The notes below the pieces were generated by a model. The model made no database searches, was not told the DNA's origin, and was given only the letters and a program-made list of their open reading frames with translations. The position numbers and the translations under genes were made by a program. Positions 7,229 to 14,440 of a stretch of DNA of 64,000 nt are shown in pieces (position 1 is the stretch's first letter; every line of letters begins with the position of its first letter). Source of the stretch: Pseudoduganella albidiflava (lineage in GTDB: Bacteria; Pseudomonadota; Gammaproteobacteria; Burkholderiales; Burkholderiaceae_D); the NCBI RefSeq assembly GCF_004322755.1, contig NZ_CP036401.1:6758001-6822000 (forward strand). Reading direction: 5' to 3'.

Positions 7229-9332
7229 TGATCACGCGTTCTTCCGGCTTCAAATACAGCTTGTCGCCTTCCTTCACGCCGAATGCTTCATAGAAGCCGG
7301 GCTGGTTGACCACGGTACCGTTGGCGCGGAAGCGGCCCGGCGAATGCGGGTCGGTCTTCACCTGCACGATTTGCTGCGCTTCGCGCATCTTGGCGCGCCA
7401 TACCTGCCCAAAGCCCATGTAGAAGCGCTGCTCGCCCGTCAGGCTGTCGATCACCGGCGCCGGCTGGCCGTTCAGCGACAGCTTGTACGCCTTGTACGCG
7501 ATCGCCAGCCCCGAGTTGTCGGCGATATTCTCGCCCAGGGTGAGCCTGCCGTTGACGTTGTAGCCGGGCAGCGGGCTGTAGCCGTCGTACTGCGCCACCA
7601 GCCGGTCGGCCTTGGCCTTGAAGTTGGCGCGGTCCTGCTCGGTCCACCAGTTGCGCAGGTTGCCGTCGCCGTCGGACTGGCTGCCCGAATCGTCGAAGCC
7701 ATGGCTGATCTCGTGGCCGATCACGGCACCGATCGCGCCGTAATTCACGGCATCGTCCGCTTTCGCATCGAAGAACGGCGGTTGCAGGATCGCGGCCGGG
7801 AACACGATCTCGTTGGTGGTCGAGCGGTAATAGGCGTTCACGGTTTGCGGCGTCATGCCCCACTCGGTGCGGTCGACCGGCTGGCCCAGCTTGGCGATGT
7901 TGCGGTCGTAGTCGAACTCCGTGGCACGGCGCAGGTTGCCCAGCAGGTCGCCACGCACGGTCTTGAACTTCGTGTAGTCGCGCCACTTGTCCGGATAGCC
8001 GATCTTCGGCGTGAACTTGGCCAGCTTGGCTTGCGCTTCCTTCTTGGTCTCGGGGCTCATCCAGTCGAGCGTGTCGATGCTCTGCCGGTATGCGGCCAGC
8101 AGGTTCTGGACGAGCTTTTCCATCCGCTCCTTGCGCTCCGGCGGGAAGTGCTGCGCCACGTAAAGCTTGCCCAGGCCTTCGCCGATCGCGCCTTCGACCA
8201 CGCCCACGCCACGCTTCCAGCGTGGCGGCTGTTCCGTCACGCCCGTCAGCACGGTGCCATAGAACGCGAAGTGCGCATCGGCGAACGGCTTCGACAGGTA
8301 CGGCGACGCTTCACGCAGCAGCTGCCACGTGAAGTAGGCCTTCCAGGTAGCGAGATCGGTGTCGTTCAGCACCTTCACGAAACCCTGCAGGTAGCTGGGC
8401 TGCATCACGATCACATAATCGGGAAACTGAGCAGGCAACTGAGCGGGCAACTGAGCAGGCACCTGAGCAGGCACCTGAGCGGGAACCTGGGCAGGCACTT
8501 TTGCCGTCTGGCCCGTGATGCCGGCGGCGGCCAGGGTGCCCTGCCAGTCATAGCCGGGCGCCAGCGCGGCCAATTGCCCGATCGCCACCTTGTTGTAGCG
8601 CTTCACGGGATCGCGGTTTTCCACCTTGGTCCACTGCGCCTGCGCCAGCGCGGTTTCCAGCGCCACGATGTGCTTCGCCTGCGCGGCGCCATCCTTCTGG
8701 CCGGCCAGTGCCAGCACCCTGGCGATGTGCAGCTCGTATTTCGCCAGCGCGTCAGCCAGCTTGGCGTCGTCCTTCTTCAGGTAGTAATCGCGGTCCGGCA
8801 AGCCCAGGCCGCTCTGCGCCACGTAGGCCACGTAGCGCGACGATTCGCGTGCATCCTGCGACACGCGCACCGCATACGGCGTCACCACGCCCAGGCGGTT
8901 CAGGTACGCCACCAGTGCGGGCAATGCCGCCTTGTCCTTCACGGCGGCGATGCGTGCCAGCTCCGCTTTCAGCGGCCCGGTGCCCAGCGCATCGAGTTTT
9001 TTCTCGTCCATGTAGCTGGCGTACAGGTCGGCGATCTTCGCTTCGTCACCCTGCAGGTGCTTGCGCGCCGCCAGAGCTTCGATGATGCCGCGCAGCTGTG
9101 GCAGCGTATCGTCGCGCAGCTTCATGAACGAGCCCCAGCTGGCCTTGTCGGCCGGGATCTCGGCCGTCTTCAGCCAGCCGCCGTTCAGGTGTTCGAAGAA
9201 GTCGTCTTGCGGGCGCACGCCATGGTCGATGTACTGGATGTCGATGCCGGATACCGGCGCAGCGGTGTCGGCTGCCATCGCGCCCGTGGCGCACAGTGCA
9301 AGAATGAGGGTGGAGAGGAGATGTCGTTTCAC
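7221..9332 (-). CDS. M13 family zinc metallopeptidase, copy 2, with (VPAQ)n insertion
   Basis: 703 residues, co-linear with copy 1: signal peptide (KRHLLSTLILALCATGAMA), HEISH at about 540-544, GENIADNSG, NAYYRSTTNEIVFPAAIL and a VIIW end. The main difference is about 24 extra residues of repeated V/L-P-A-Q in the middle, encoded by six 12-bp units at 8421-8492. Start: GTG at 9332 gives an N-terminus matching copy 1 (TTG-Lys-Arg-His-Leu-Leu). An open extension upstream to 9485 is low-complexity and was rejected. The ribosome binding site is weak. Probably a periplasmic oligopeptidase that arose by duplication. Confidence 0.9.
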   Translation of the reverse strand: MKRHLLSTLILALCATGAMAADTAAPVSGIDIQYIDHGVRPQDDFFEHLNGGWLKTAEIPADKASWGSFMKLRDDTLPQLRGIIEALAARKHLQGDEAKIADLYASYMDEKKLDALGTGPLKAELARIAAVKDKAALPALVAYLNRLGVVTPYAVRVSQDARESSRYVAYVAQSGLGLPDRDYYLKKDDAKLADALAKYELHIARVLALAGQKDGAAQAKHIVALETALAQAQWTKVENRDPVKRYNKVAIGQLAALAPGYDWQGTLAAAGITGQTAKVPAQVPAQVPAQVPAQLPAQLPAQFPDYVIVMQPSYLQGFVKVLNDTDLATWKAYFTWQLLREASPYLSKPFADAHFAFYGTVLTGVTEQPPRWKRGVGVVEGAIGEGLGKLYVAQHFPPERKERMEKLVQNLLAAYRQSIDTLDWMSPETKKEAQAKLAKFTPKIGYPDKWRDYTKFKTVRGDLLGNLRRATEFDYDRNIAKLGQPVDRTEWGMTPQTVNAYYRSTTNEIVFPAAILQPPFFDAKADDAVNYGAIGAVIGHEISHGFDDSGSQSDGDGNLRNWWTEQDRANFKAKADRLVAQYDGYSPLPGYNVNGRLTLGENIADNSGLAIAYKAYKLSLNGQPAPVIDSLTGEQRFYMGFGQVWRAKMREAQQIVQVKTDPHSPGRFRANGTVVNQPGFYEAFGVKEGDKLYLKPEERVIIW
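8421..8492 (-). repeat. In-frame 12-bp minisatellite (six units) inside M13 peptidase copy 2
   Basis: Six consecutive 12-bp units encode VPAQ or LPAQ repeats between the segments GITGQTAK and FPDYVIV. In copy 1 the equivalent region is continuous without them, so the array is an expansion specific to copy 2. The repeat is Pro-rich and probably forms an exposed loop. Confidence 0.9.
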
Positions 9333-9512
9333 GTGGCCGCTTTCGGAAAGGGGAACGGTCCTTCGTGGGGCCCGGTCCCGGGATTGACTCTTGGTTGCGG
9401 GTGGCGCGCTGCCGCATGGCGTCGCTGGCCCATCCGTTAGCGTACACGAGGTTGCGGACGCGCGCACCTGCACCTGCACGTGCACCTGCCCTGCACCGCG
9501 CGCCGCCGGCGC
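9333..9512. other. Intergenic gap with short CACCTG hexamer run
   Basis: Between the copy 2 peptidase start and the stop of the Gly-rich gene. At about 9465-9488 there are four near-identical hexamers (CACCTG/CACGTG), just past the stop codon of the Gly-rich gene. No terminator hairpin and no convincing promoter was seen. Confidence 0.5.
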
Positions 9513-10088
9513 TCAGCGGCCGATGCCGATCCCGCCGCCGATGTTGCCCATGCCACCACCCATGCCCCCGCCCGCTCCGCCTCCCGGCCCGCCACGGTGC
9601 CCGCCGCCGCCTTCGCCGCGCGGTCCGCCACCGCCGCCATTGCCGCCACCCGGCCCTTCGGGCTTGCGTTGCAGCTGCTCGGCGAGGAACACGGCCACCG
9701 CGCGGCGCTGGGTTTCGTCGAGCGCATCGTTCACCGTCAGCCACCACTCGCGCAGCTGCTTTTGCTCGGCAAGTTCGGCGCCGCCTTCCCCGTCGAGCGC
9801 GCCGGCCAGGTCGCGCAATTCGACATCGGCCTTCTGCAAGGCCTGCAGCGATGCGGCCTGCATCCGTTCCGCGCGCGACTGGCGCTCGCGCAGCAGCGCC
9901 CGGGTCCGGCTCTCGGTCTGCTGCCACAGGGTCTGCTGGTTGGCATTGAGTTTCAGCGAGTCCTTCAGCGCAGGCGCCATCATCAGCAAGTCCTGCGCGC
10001 GCATGTCCATCATCGGCAGCGCGCCCGCCGGGCCGGCGATCAGCAAAGCGGCGGCCAGCGCGGCCGCGCCCTTCTTCAACGTGTTCAT
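9513..10088 (-). CDS. Exported protein with helical core and Gly-rich C-terminal tail
   Basis: 191 residues. A signal peptide spans residues 1-25 (KKGAAALAAALLIAGPAGA). Residues ~30-140 are strongly helical and charged (TRALLRERQSRAERMQAASLQALQ and similar, in pieces), resembling the long helices of periplasmic Spy/CpxP-like proteins, though without an LTxxQ motif. From ~145 to the end the sequence is almost pure Gly with Arg, Met and His. The start is ATG with CGGAG seven bases upstream. An in-frame extension to 10166 would run through the terminator-like hairpin and was rejected. Function unknown; a chaperone-like or metal-sensing role is only a guess. Confidence 0.7.
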   Translation of the reverse strand: MNTLKKGAAALAAALLIAGPAGALPMMDMRAQDLLMMAPALKDSLKLNANQQTLWQQTESRTRALLRERQSRAERMQAASLQALQKADVELRDLAGALDGEGGAELAEQKQLREWWLTVNDALDETQRRAVAVFLAEQLQRKPEGPGGGNGGGGGPRGEGGGGHRGGPGGGAGGGMGGGMGNIGGGIGIGR

Positions 10089-10100
10089 GAATGCTCCGTG

Positions 10101-10128
10101 CAAAAAAAAGCCTGCGCTGGGAACGCAG
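10101..10128 (-). terminator. Terminator-like hairpin in the leader of the Gly-rich protein gene
   Basis: On the minus strand the inverted repeat CCTGCG-N7-CGCAGG is followed directly by C and eight T residues, then about 12 nt to the ATG including the ribosome binding site. No gene reads into it from upstream on this strand, so it may act as an attenuator in the 5' leader instead of ending another transcript. Confidence 0.55.
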
Positions 10129-10406
10129 GCCAAAACCACTTCAGGGTAGAGAGAAATACGGGCCAAGTGTAGGACGCGATTTCATGCCTTTCCGGCATTC
10201 TTACATTTCCTTACTCTCATTAACGCAGACGTACAAGCCGTCAAGAAGCGGCAATGTTGTCCGGTTTATAAAAATGAATCGAAGGGCAAGCTAAATCGCG
10301 TCCAGGCGCCGGCGCGCCGTGCGCAGGCCACTACATTGTGGAAAATCGGGTTTATACTGATCCGGCGGCCGTCGAGTGACCGCTGCGCGTCTTGAAGGGC
10401 ATCTAC
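10129..10406. other. Divergent intergenic region upstream of the S41 protease gene
   Basis: About 280 bp between divergently transcribed genes. On the plus strand a TATACT hexamer near 10354-10359 could be a -10 element for the S41 protease gene, but no good -35 sits at the right distance. No known operator was recognised. Confidence 0.35.
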
Positions 10407-11948
10407 ATGAGTAACTGCGTGAACAATCGCGTGAACCATCGCGATAGCAACGGCGCCGGCACGGACGTGGGCGATAAGGTGAGCGAAAACGTGGGCAATA
10501 AGGTGGGCAAGAGCGCGAAGGGTGGCCTGAAGGGTGCACTCAACCGCGCGGGCCTGGTCGGCCTCGGCGTCGTGGCCGGCATCGCCGTTTCGCTGCAGTT
10601 TTCCGCGATGGCGCAACGTGCCGAGGAACCTGCCCTGCCGCTGGAGGAGCTGCGCCAGCTGGCCGATGTGTATGGCTTGATCAAGTCCGATTACGTCGAG
10701 CAGGTCGAGGACAGGAAACTGCTGACCGACGCCATCTCCGGCATGGTTGCCTCGCTCGATCCCCACTCGGCCTATCTCGACAAGAAGGCCTACGCGGAGC
10801 TGCGCGAAGGCTCGCAGGGCCGTTTCGTGGGCCTGGGCATCGAGATCGCCCAGGGCGACGAAGGCTATATCCGCATCGTCGCGCCGATCGAGGATTCGCC
10901 CGCCTACCGCGCCGGCATCAAGGCCGGCGACCTGATCACCCGCCTCGACGCGATGCCGCTGAAAGGCATGTCGCTCGATGAATCGGTGAAGAAGATGCGC
11001 GGCGAGCCGCACAGCAAGGTCACGCTGACCGTGCTGCGCGACGATGAGCCGCTGCCCCTCACGTTCAACCTGGTGCGCGAGGAAATCCTGCAAAAGAGCG
11101 TCAAGGGCAAGATCGTCGAGCCGGGCTACGCGTGGCTGCGCGTGGCGCAGTTCCAGGAACCGACAGTGGACGACCTGGCCGCCAAGATCACCGAACTGTA
11201 CCGCCAGGATCCCAACCTGAAGGGCATGGTGCTCGACCTGCGCAACGATCCCGGCGGCGTTCTGCAGGGAGCGATCGGCGTGGCCGCGGCGTTCCTGCCG
11301 AAAGACACGCCCGTGGTGTCCACCAACGGCCAGTTGCCCGATTCGAAGCAGATCTACTACGCGCGCGCCGAGTACTATTCGCTGCGCAGCGACAGCGACC
11401 CGCTGGCGCGCCTGCCCGACGCCGTCAAGCGCATCCCGCTGGCGGTGCTGGTCAACACCGGTTCCGCGTCCGCCTCCGAAATCGTGGCCGGCGCGCTGCA
11501 GGACTACGGCCGCGCAACGATCCTCGGCACGCAGACGTTCGGCAAGGGTTCGGTACAAACCATCCGGCAACTGACGGCCGACACGGCATTGAAGCTGACC
11601 ACGGCGCGCTACTACACGCCGCACGGCCGCGCGATCCAGGCCAAGGGTATCGTGCCCGACCTGAAAGTCAACGAATATGCCGACGGCGACGGCCTGAACG
11701 CGCTGCGCATGCGCGAGGCGGACTTGTCCCGCCACCTGGCGAACGACCGCGAAGCGGAAGCCGCCAAGGAGCGCCGCGACGAGCTGGAGGAACAGGCACG
11801 CATCCTGGCACTGGAGAAGAAGCGCAAGCCGCTCGAGTACGGCGGCGCCGGCGACTTCCAGCTGGCGCAGGCCCTGAACCACCTGAAGGGCTTGCCGGTG
11901 CAGACCGCCAAGCCGGAATCGGCGATCGTGCAGGCCGCCGCGAAGTAA
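10407..11948 (+). CDS. CtpA-type S41 C-terminal processing peptidase
   Basis: 513 residues. There is one membrane segment (about 50-66, LVGLGVVAGIAVSLQF), then a PDZ domain (GRFVGLGIEIAQGDEGYI to VTLTVLR) and the S41 catalytic domain. The Ser/Lys dyad is Ser355 in GSASASEI and Lys380 in FGKGSVQ, with the 25-residue spacing seen in E. coli Prc. These periplasmic proteases trim or degrade envelope proteins, including cell-wall hydrolases. The first ~45 residues before the membrane segment are unusual: Asn/Val/Gly/Lys-rich with near repeats (VGDKVSENVGNKVGK). Start is ATG with AAGGG upstream; a TTG 15 bp earlier is possible. A terminator follows. Confidence 0.9.
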   Translation: MSNCVNNRVNHRDSNGAGTDVGDKVSENVGNKVGKSAKGGLKGALNRAGLVGLGVVAGIAVSLQFSAMAQRAEEPALPLEELRQLADVYGLIKSDYVEQVEDRKLLTDAISGMVASLDPHSAYLDKKAYAELREGSQGRFVGLGIEIAQGDEGYIRIVAPIEDSPAYRAGIKAGDLITRLDAMPLKGMSLDESVKKMRGEPHSKVTLTVLRDDEPLPLTFNLVREEILQKSVKGKIVEPGYAWLRVAQFQEPTVDDLAAKITELYRQDPNLKGMVLDLRNDPGGVLQGAIGVAAAFLPKDTPVVSTNGQLPDSKQIYYARAEYYSLRSDSDPLARLPDAVKRIPLAVLVNTGSASASEIVAGALQDYGRATILGTQTFGKGSVQTIRQLTADTALKLTTARYYTPHGRAIQAKGIVPDLKVNEYADGDGLNALRMREADLSRHLANDREAEAAKERRDELEEQARILALEKKRKPLEYGGAGDFQLAQALNHLKGLPVQTAKPESAIVQAAAK

Positions 11949-11972
11949 GCACGGGCTGCGCCGGATGGCAGG

Positions 11973-11998
11973 ACGGCGCCTTCGGGCGTCGTTTTTTT
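11973..11998 (+). terminator. Rho-independent terminator of the S41 protease gene, interrupted by an IS
   Basis: An 8-bp stem (one G-T pair) closes a TTCG tetraloop at 11981-11984 and is followed by seven T residues (11992-11998). The IS1595-family element begins two bases after the T-tract. Because the T-tract is part of the target duplication, the terminator survives the insertion intact. Confidence 0.88.
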
Positions 11999-11999
11999 A
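11992..11999. repeat. 8-bp target site duplication, left copy
   Basis: TTTTTTTA immediately left of the IS end; an identical octamer lies at 13121-13128 immediately right of the other end. Confidence 0.9.
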
Positions 12000-13120
12000 G
12001 GCGCTGTGCGCGGTAATTCGGGGAACTTCCCGCCGGAATCATAGTCCGACTTCCTGTTGAGATACTTCATGTATATCAGGAGGCGACATGGGCACGGCGG
12101 ATGTTCAGGTATTGATCGAAGCGTTGATCCATCAACAGCTTTCAGAAGATCAGGTCGCGTTGCTGCTGGGCTTTCTGGCCAGCGTCGAGCAACCAGGGCA
12201 GTGCCATCGCCTGATCGAAGAAGCCGCCGGAAGGCCGCCGTGTCCGCATTGCGGCTGCGAGAAATCTCACCGTTGCGGACAGGCCAGTGGCTTGCAGCGT
12301 TATCGCTGCGTGCTGTGCCGGCGCAGCTTCAACGCCTTGACCGGCACACCGCTTGCCCGTCTGCGTCTGCGCGACAAGTGGCTGCAATACCTGCAATGCC
12401 TCATCGAGTCGATCCCGGTGCGCTCGGCAGCCAGGTGCGTCCGGGTGGCCAAGTCGACCAGCTTTCGATGGCGCCACCGTTTCATCGCCGCCTTGCTGCG
12501 GGCGCCCCGTCCGCAGCTATCAGGCATCGTCGAGGCTGACGAAAGCTACCTTTTGGAATCACAAAAAGGCTCGCGGCACCTGAGCCGCCCGCCCCGAAAG
12601 CGCGGCGGCAAGGCCAGCCGGCGCGGCATCAGCAGCGAGCTGGACTGCATCCTCGTCGCTCGTGACCGCAACCGGCAAACGTGTGACTTCGTCACAGGCC
12701 GCGGCCCGGTCACTGCCGGCCAGCTGATGAAACACCTGAAGCCCGTGCTGGCGCCCGATGTACTGCTCGTCAGCGATTCGGCCAAGGCCTACCAGGCATT
12801 TGCGAAGCAGGCCGGCATCACGCACGAAGCGATCAATGTGCGTGCCGGCATCCGGGCGCGCGGCGCACTCCATATCCAGGGTGTCAATGGATGGCATAGC
12901 CGCTTCAAGACCTGGCTGCGGCGATTCAATGGCGTTGCCAGCCGCTATCTCGCCAATTACACCGGCTGGCTACGTGTGCTCGATGCCGCTGAGCTGACGG
13001 CACCGCGGCAATGGTTGCACATTGCCGTGGCGCAAGCCTAGGGTGGTCGGCTCTTTGTTGCGCTCGGCATGCAAAAAAGTTTCGTGACCACCGGCAGGGC
13101 CAATTAACGCGAACAGCGCC
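12000..13120 (+). mobile_element. Complete IS1595-family insertion sequence (1121 bp)
   Basis: The ends are inverted repeats: 12000-12018 against the reverse complement of 13102-13120 match at 17 of 19 positions, starting GGCGCTGT. Both ends are flanked by the octamer TTTTTTTA, and 8-bp target duplications are characteristic of the IS1595 family. The single transposase gene fills the element and is intact. The perfect duplication and open frame suggest recent insertion, and the element may still be active. Confidence 0.93.
12088..13041 (+). CDS. IS1595 family transposase
   Basis: 317 residues. An N-terminal zinc ribbon uses Cys52/Cys55 (CPHC) and Cys74/Cys77 (CVLC). The ISXO2-like catalytic domain shows Asp151 (EADESY), Asp230 (LLVSDS) and Asn268 in VNGWHSRFK, followed by a helix ending ASRYLANYTGW, the DD-N/H arrangement typical of IS1595. 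It catalyses cut-and-paste or copy-out movement of the surrounding element. AGGAGG four bases before the ATG is an ideal ribosome binding site. The frame is intact. Confidence 0.93.
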   Translation: MGTADVQVLIEALIHQQLSEDQVALLLGFLASVEQPGQCHRLIEEAAGRPPCPHCGCEKSHRCGQASGLQRYRCVLCRRSFNALTGTPLARLRLRDKWLQYLQCLIESIPVRSAARCVRVAKSTSFRWRHRFIAALLRAPRPQLSGIVEADESYLLESQKGSRHLSRPPRKRGGKASRRGISSELDCILVARDRNRQTCDFVTGRGPVTAGQLMKHLKPVLAPDVLLVSDSAKAYQAFAKQAGITHEAINVRAGIRARGALHIQGVNGWHSRFKTWLRRFNGVASRYLANYTGWLRVLDAAELTAPRQWLHIAVAQA

Positions 13121-13128
13121 TTTTTTTA
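13121..13128. repeat. 8-bp target site duplication, right copy
   Basis: TTTTTTTA, identical to 11992-11999, immediately right of the IS inverted repeat. Confidence 0.9.
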
Positions 13129-13210
13129 TGCCGATTTTTCAGGCATTTCTTCAGGTAAAATCTGCGCCTCAGCGGCGCACGCGCCACTTAACGAATTCGA
13201 AAGTTTGCTT
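13129..13210 (+). promoter_or_regulatory. Putative promoter region of the ketoacyl synthase gene next to the IS
   Basis: TAAAAT at 13156-13161 could serve as a -10 element. The corresponding -35 position (13133-13138, GATTTT) is poor and lies only 13 bp from the IS end, so the insertion may have replaced upstream control sequences. No strong ribosome binding site precedes the ATG at 13211. Confidence 0.35.
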
Positions 13211-14332
13211 ATGAAACAAGCCGTTATCAGCGGTACCGGGCTGTTCACGCCGCCGCACGCGATCTCGAACGAAGAGCTGGTGGAAGCCTTCAACGCCTAT
13301 GTGGAACTGTTCAACCGGGAACATGCCGCCGCCATCGAGGCAGGCACGGTCGTCGCGCTGGAACCGTCGTCCGCCGCGTTCATCGAAAAGGCGTCGGGCA
13401 TCAAGTCGCGCTATGTGATGGACAAGGCCGGCATCCTCGACCCGCAACGGATGGCGCCGCGCATCCCCGAGCGCGCCAACGAGGAACTGTCGCTGCAGGC
13501 GGAGATCTGCGTGGCCGCCGCCAGGGAAGCGCTGGCCCGCGCCAACCGCGCGCCCGCCGACATCGACATGGTGATCGTCGCCTGTTCGAACATGCAGCGC
13601 CCGTACCCGGCCATGGCGGTCGAGGTGCAGCAGGCCCTGGGCATCGAAGGTTTCGGCTTCGACATGAACGTGGCCTGCTCGTCCGCCACCTTCGGCATCC
13701 AGACCGGCGCCACGGCCGTGCAGACCGGCCAGGCCCGCGCGGTGCTCGTGCTGAACCCGGAAATCACCAGCGGCCACCTGGATTACCGCGACCGCGACAG
13801 CCATTTCATCTTCGGCGATGCCTGCACGGCCATCGTGATCGAAGCGCGCGATGCCGCCGTCTCGGCACACAAGTTCGAGATCGTCGACATGAAACTGAAG
13901 ACCTCGTTCTCGAACAACATCCGCAACAACTTCGGCTTCATGAACCGCTTCGACGAAGCCGGCGTGGGCCAGCCGGACAAGCTGTTCAAGCAGCAGGGCC
14001 GCAAGGTGTTCAAGGATGTGTGCCCGATGGCCGCCGAGATGATCAAGCAGTCGATCGCCAGCGCCGGCCTGCAGGTCGAGGAGGTCCGCCGCTACTGGCT
14101 GCACCAGGCCAACCTGAACATGAACCAGCTGATCGCCCGCCTGATCCTGGGCCGCGATGCCACGGCCGACGAAGCGCCGGTGGTGCTGGACACGTACGCG
14201 AACACGTCGTCGGCCGGCTCGATCATCGCCTTCCACAAGTACCAGGACGACCTGCCGGCCGGCGCCGTCGGCGTCATCTGCTCGTTCGGTGCCGGCTACT
14301 CGATCGGCAGCGTGGTCGTTCGCAAGCTTTGA
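13211..14332 (+). CDS. Beta-ketoacyl-ACP synthase III (FabH-like)
   Basis: 373 residues, thiolase fold. The FabH catalytic triad is present: Cys156 in NVACSSATFG, His298 in WLHQANLNMNQL and Asn331 in TYANTSSAGS. It condenses an acyl-CoA primer with malonyl-ACP. It is about 50 residues longer than E. coli FabH, with an extra N-terminal segment (VELFNREHAAAIEAGTVVAL) and an insertion before the C-terminal half. It therefore belongs to a long FabH-like subgroup whose primer preference is unknown. No other fatty-acid genes are adjacent, unlike the main fabH of the plsX-fabH-fabD cluster, so it may be an accessory synthase. Start: ATG at 13211 rather than the TTG six bases earlier. Confidence 0.85.
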   Translation: MKQAVISGTGLFTPPHAISNEELVEAFNAYVELFNREHAAAIEAGTVVALEPSSAAFIEKASGIKSRYVMDKAGILDPQRMAPRIPERANEELSLQAEICVAAAREALARANRAPADIDMVIVACSNMQRPYPAMAVEVQQALGIEGFGFDMNVACSSATFGIQTGATAVQTGQARAVLVLNPEITSGHLDYRDRDSHFIFGDACTAIVIEARDAAVSAHKFEIVDMKLKTSFSNNIRNNFGFMNRFDEAGVGQPDKLFKQQGRKVFKDVCPMAAEMIKQSIASAGLQVEEVRRYWLHQANLNMNQLIARLILGRDATADEAPVVLDTYANTSSAGSIIAFHKYQDDLPAGAVGVICSFGAGYSIGSVVVRKL

Positions 14333-14440
14333 TGTAGCCAACGGCGGAAAAACGGCCGAGGCAGCAGCGTCGGCCGTTTATACTTTCGGCAAGGGCCGGC
14401 ATCCGCCGTCCCGCACCCTCCCGAAAGGAACCCTGCCTGC

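Noticed and set aside
6927..9440. An 837-codon open frame antisense to M13 peptidase copy 2, and a similar 634-codon frame antisense to copy 1
   Set aside because: Composition is His/Arg/Gln/Val-rich with no domains, and both lie exactly opposite well-supported metallopeptidase genes; typical high-GC antisense shadows.
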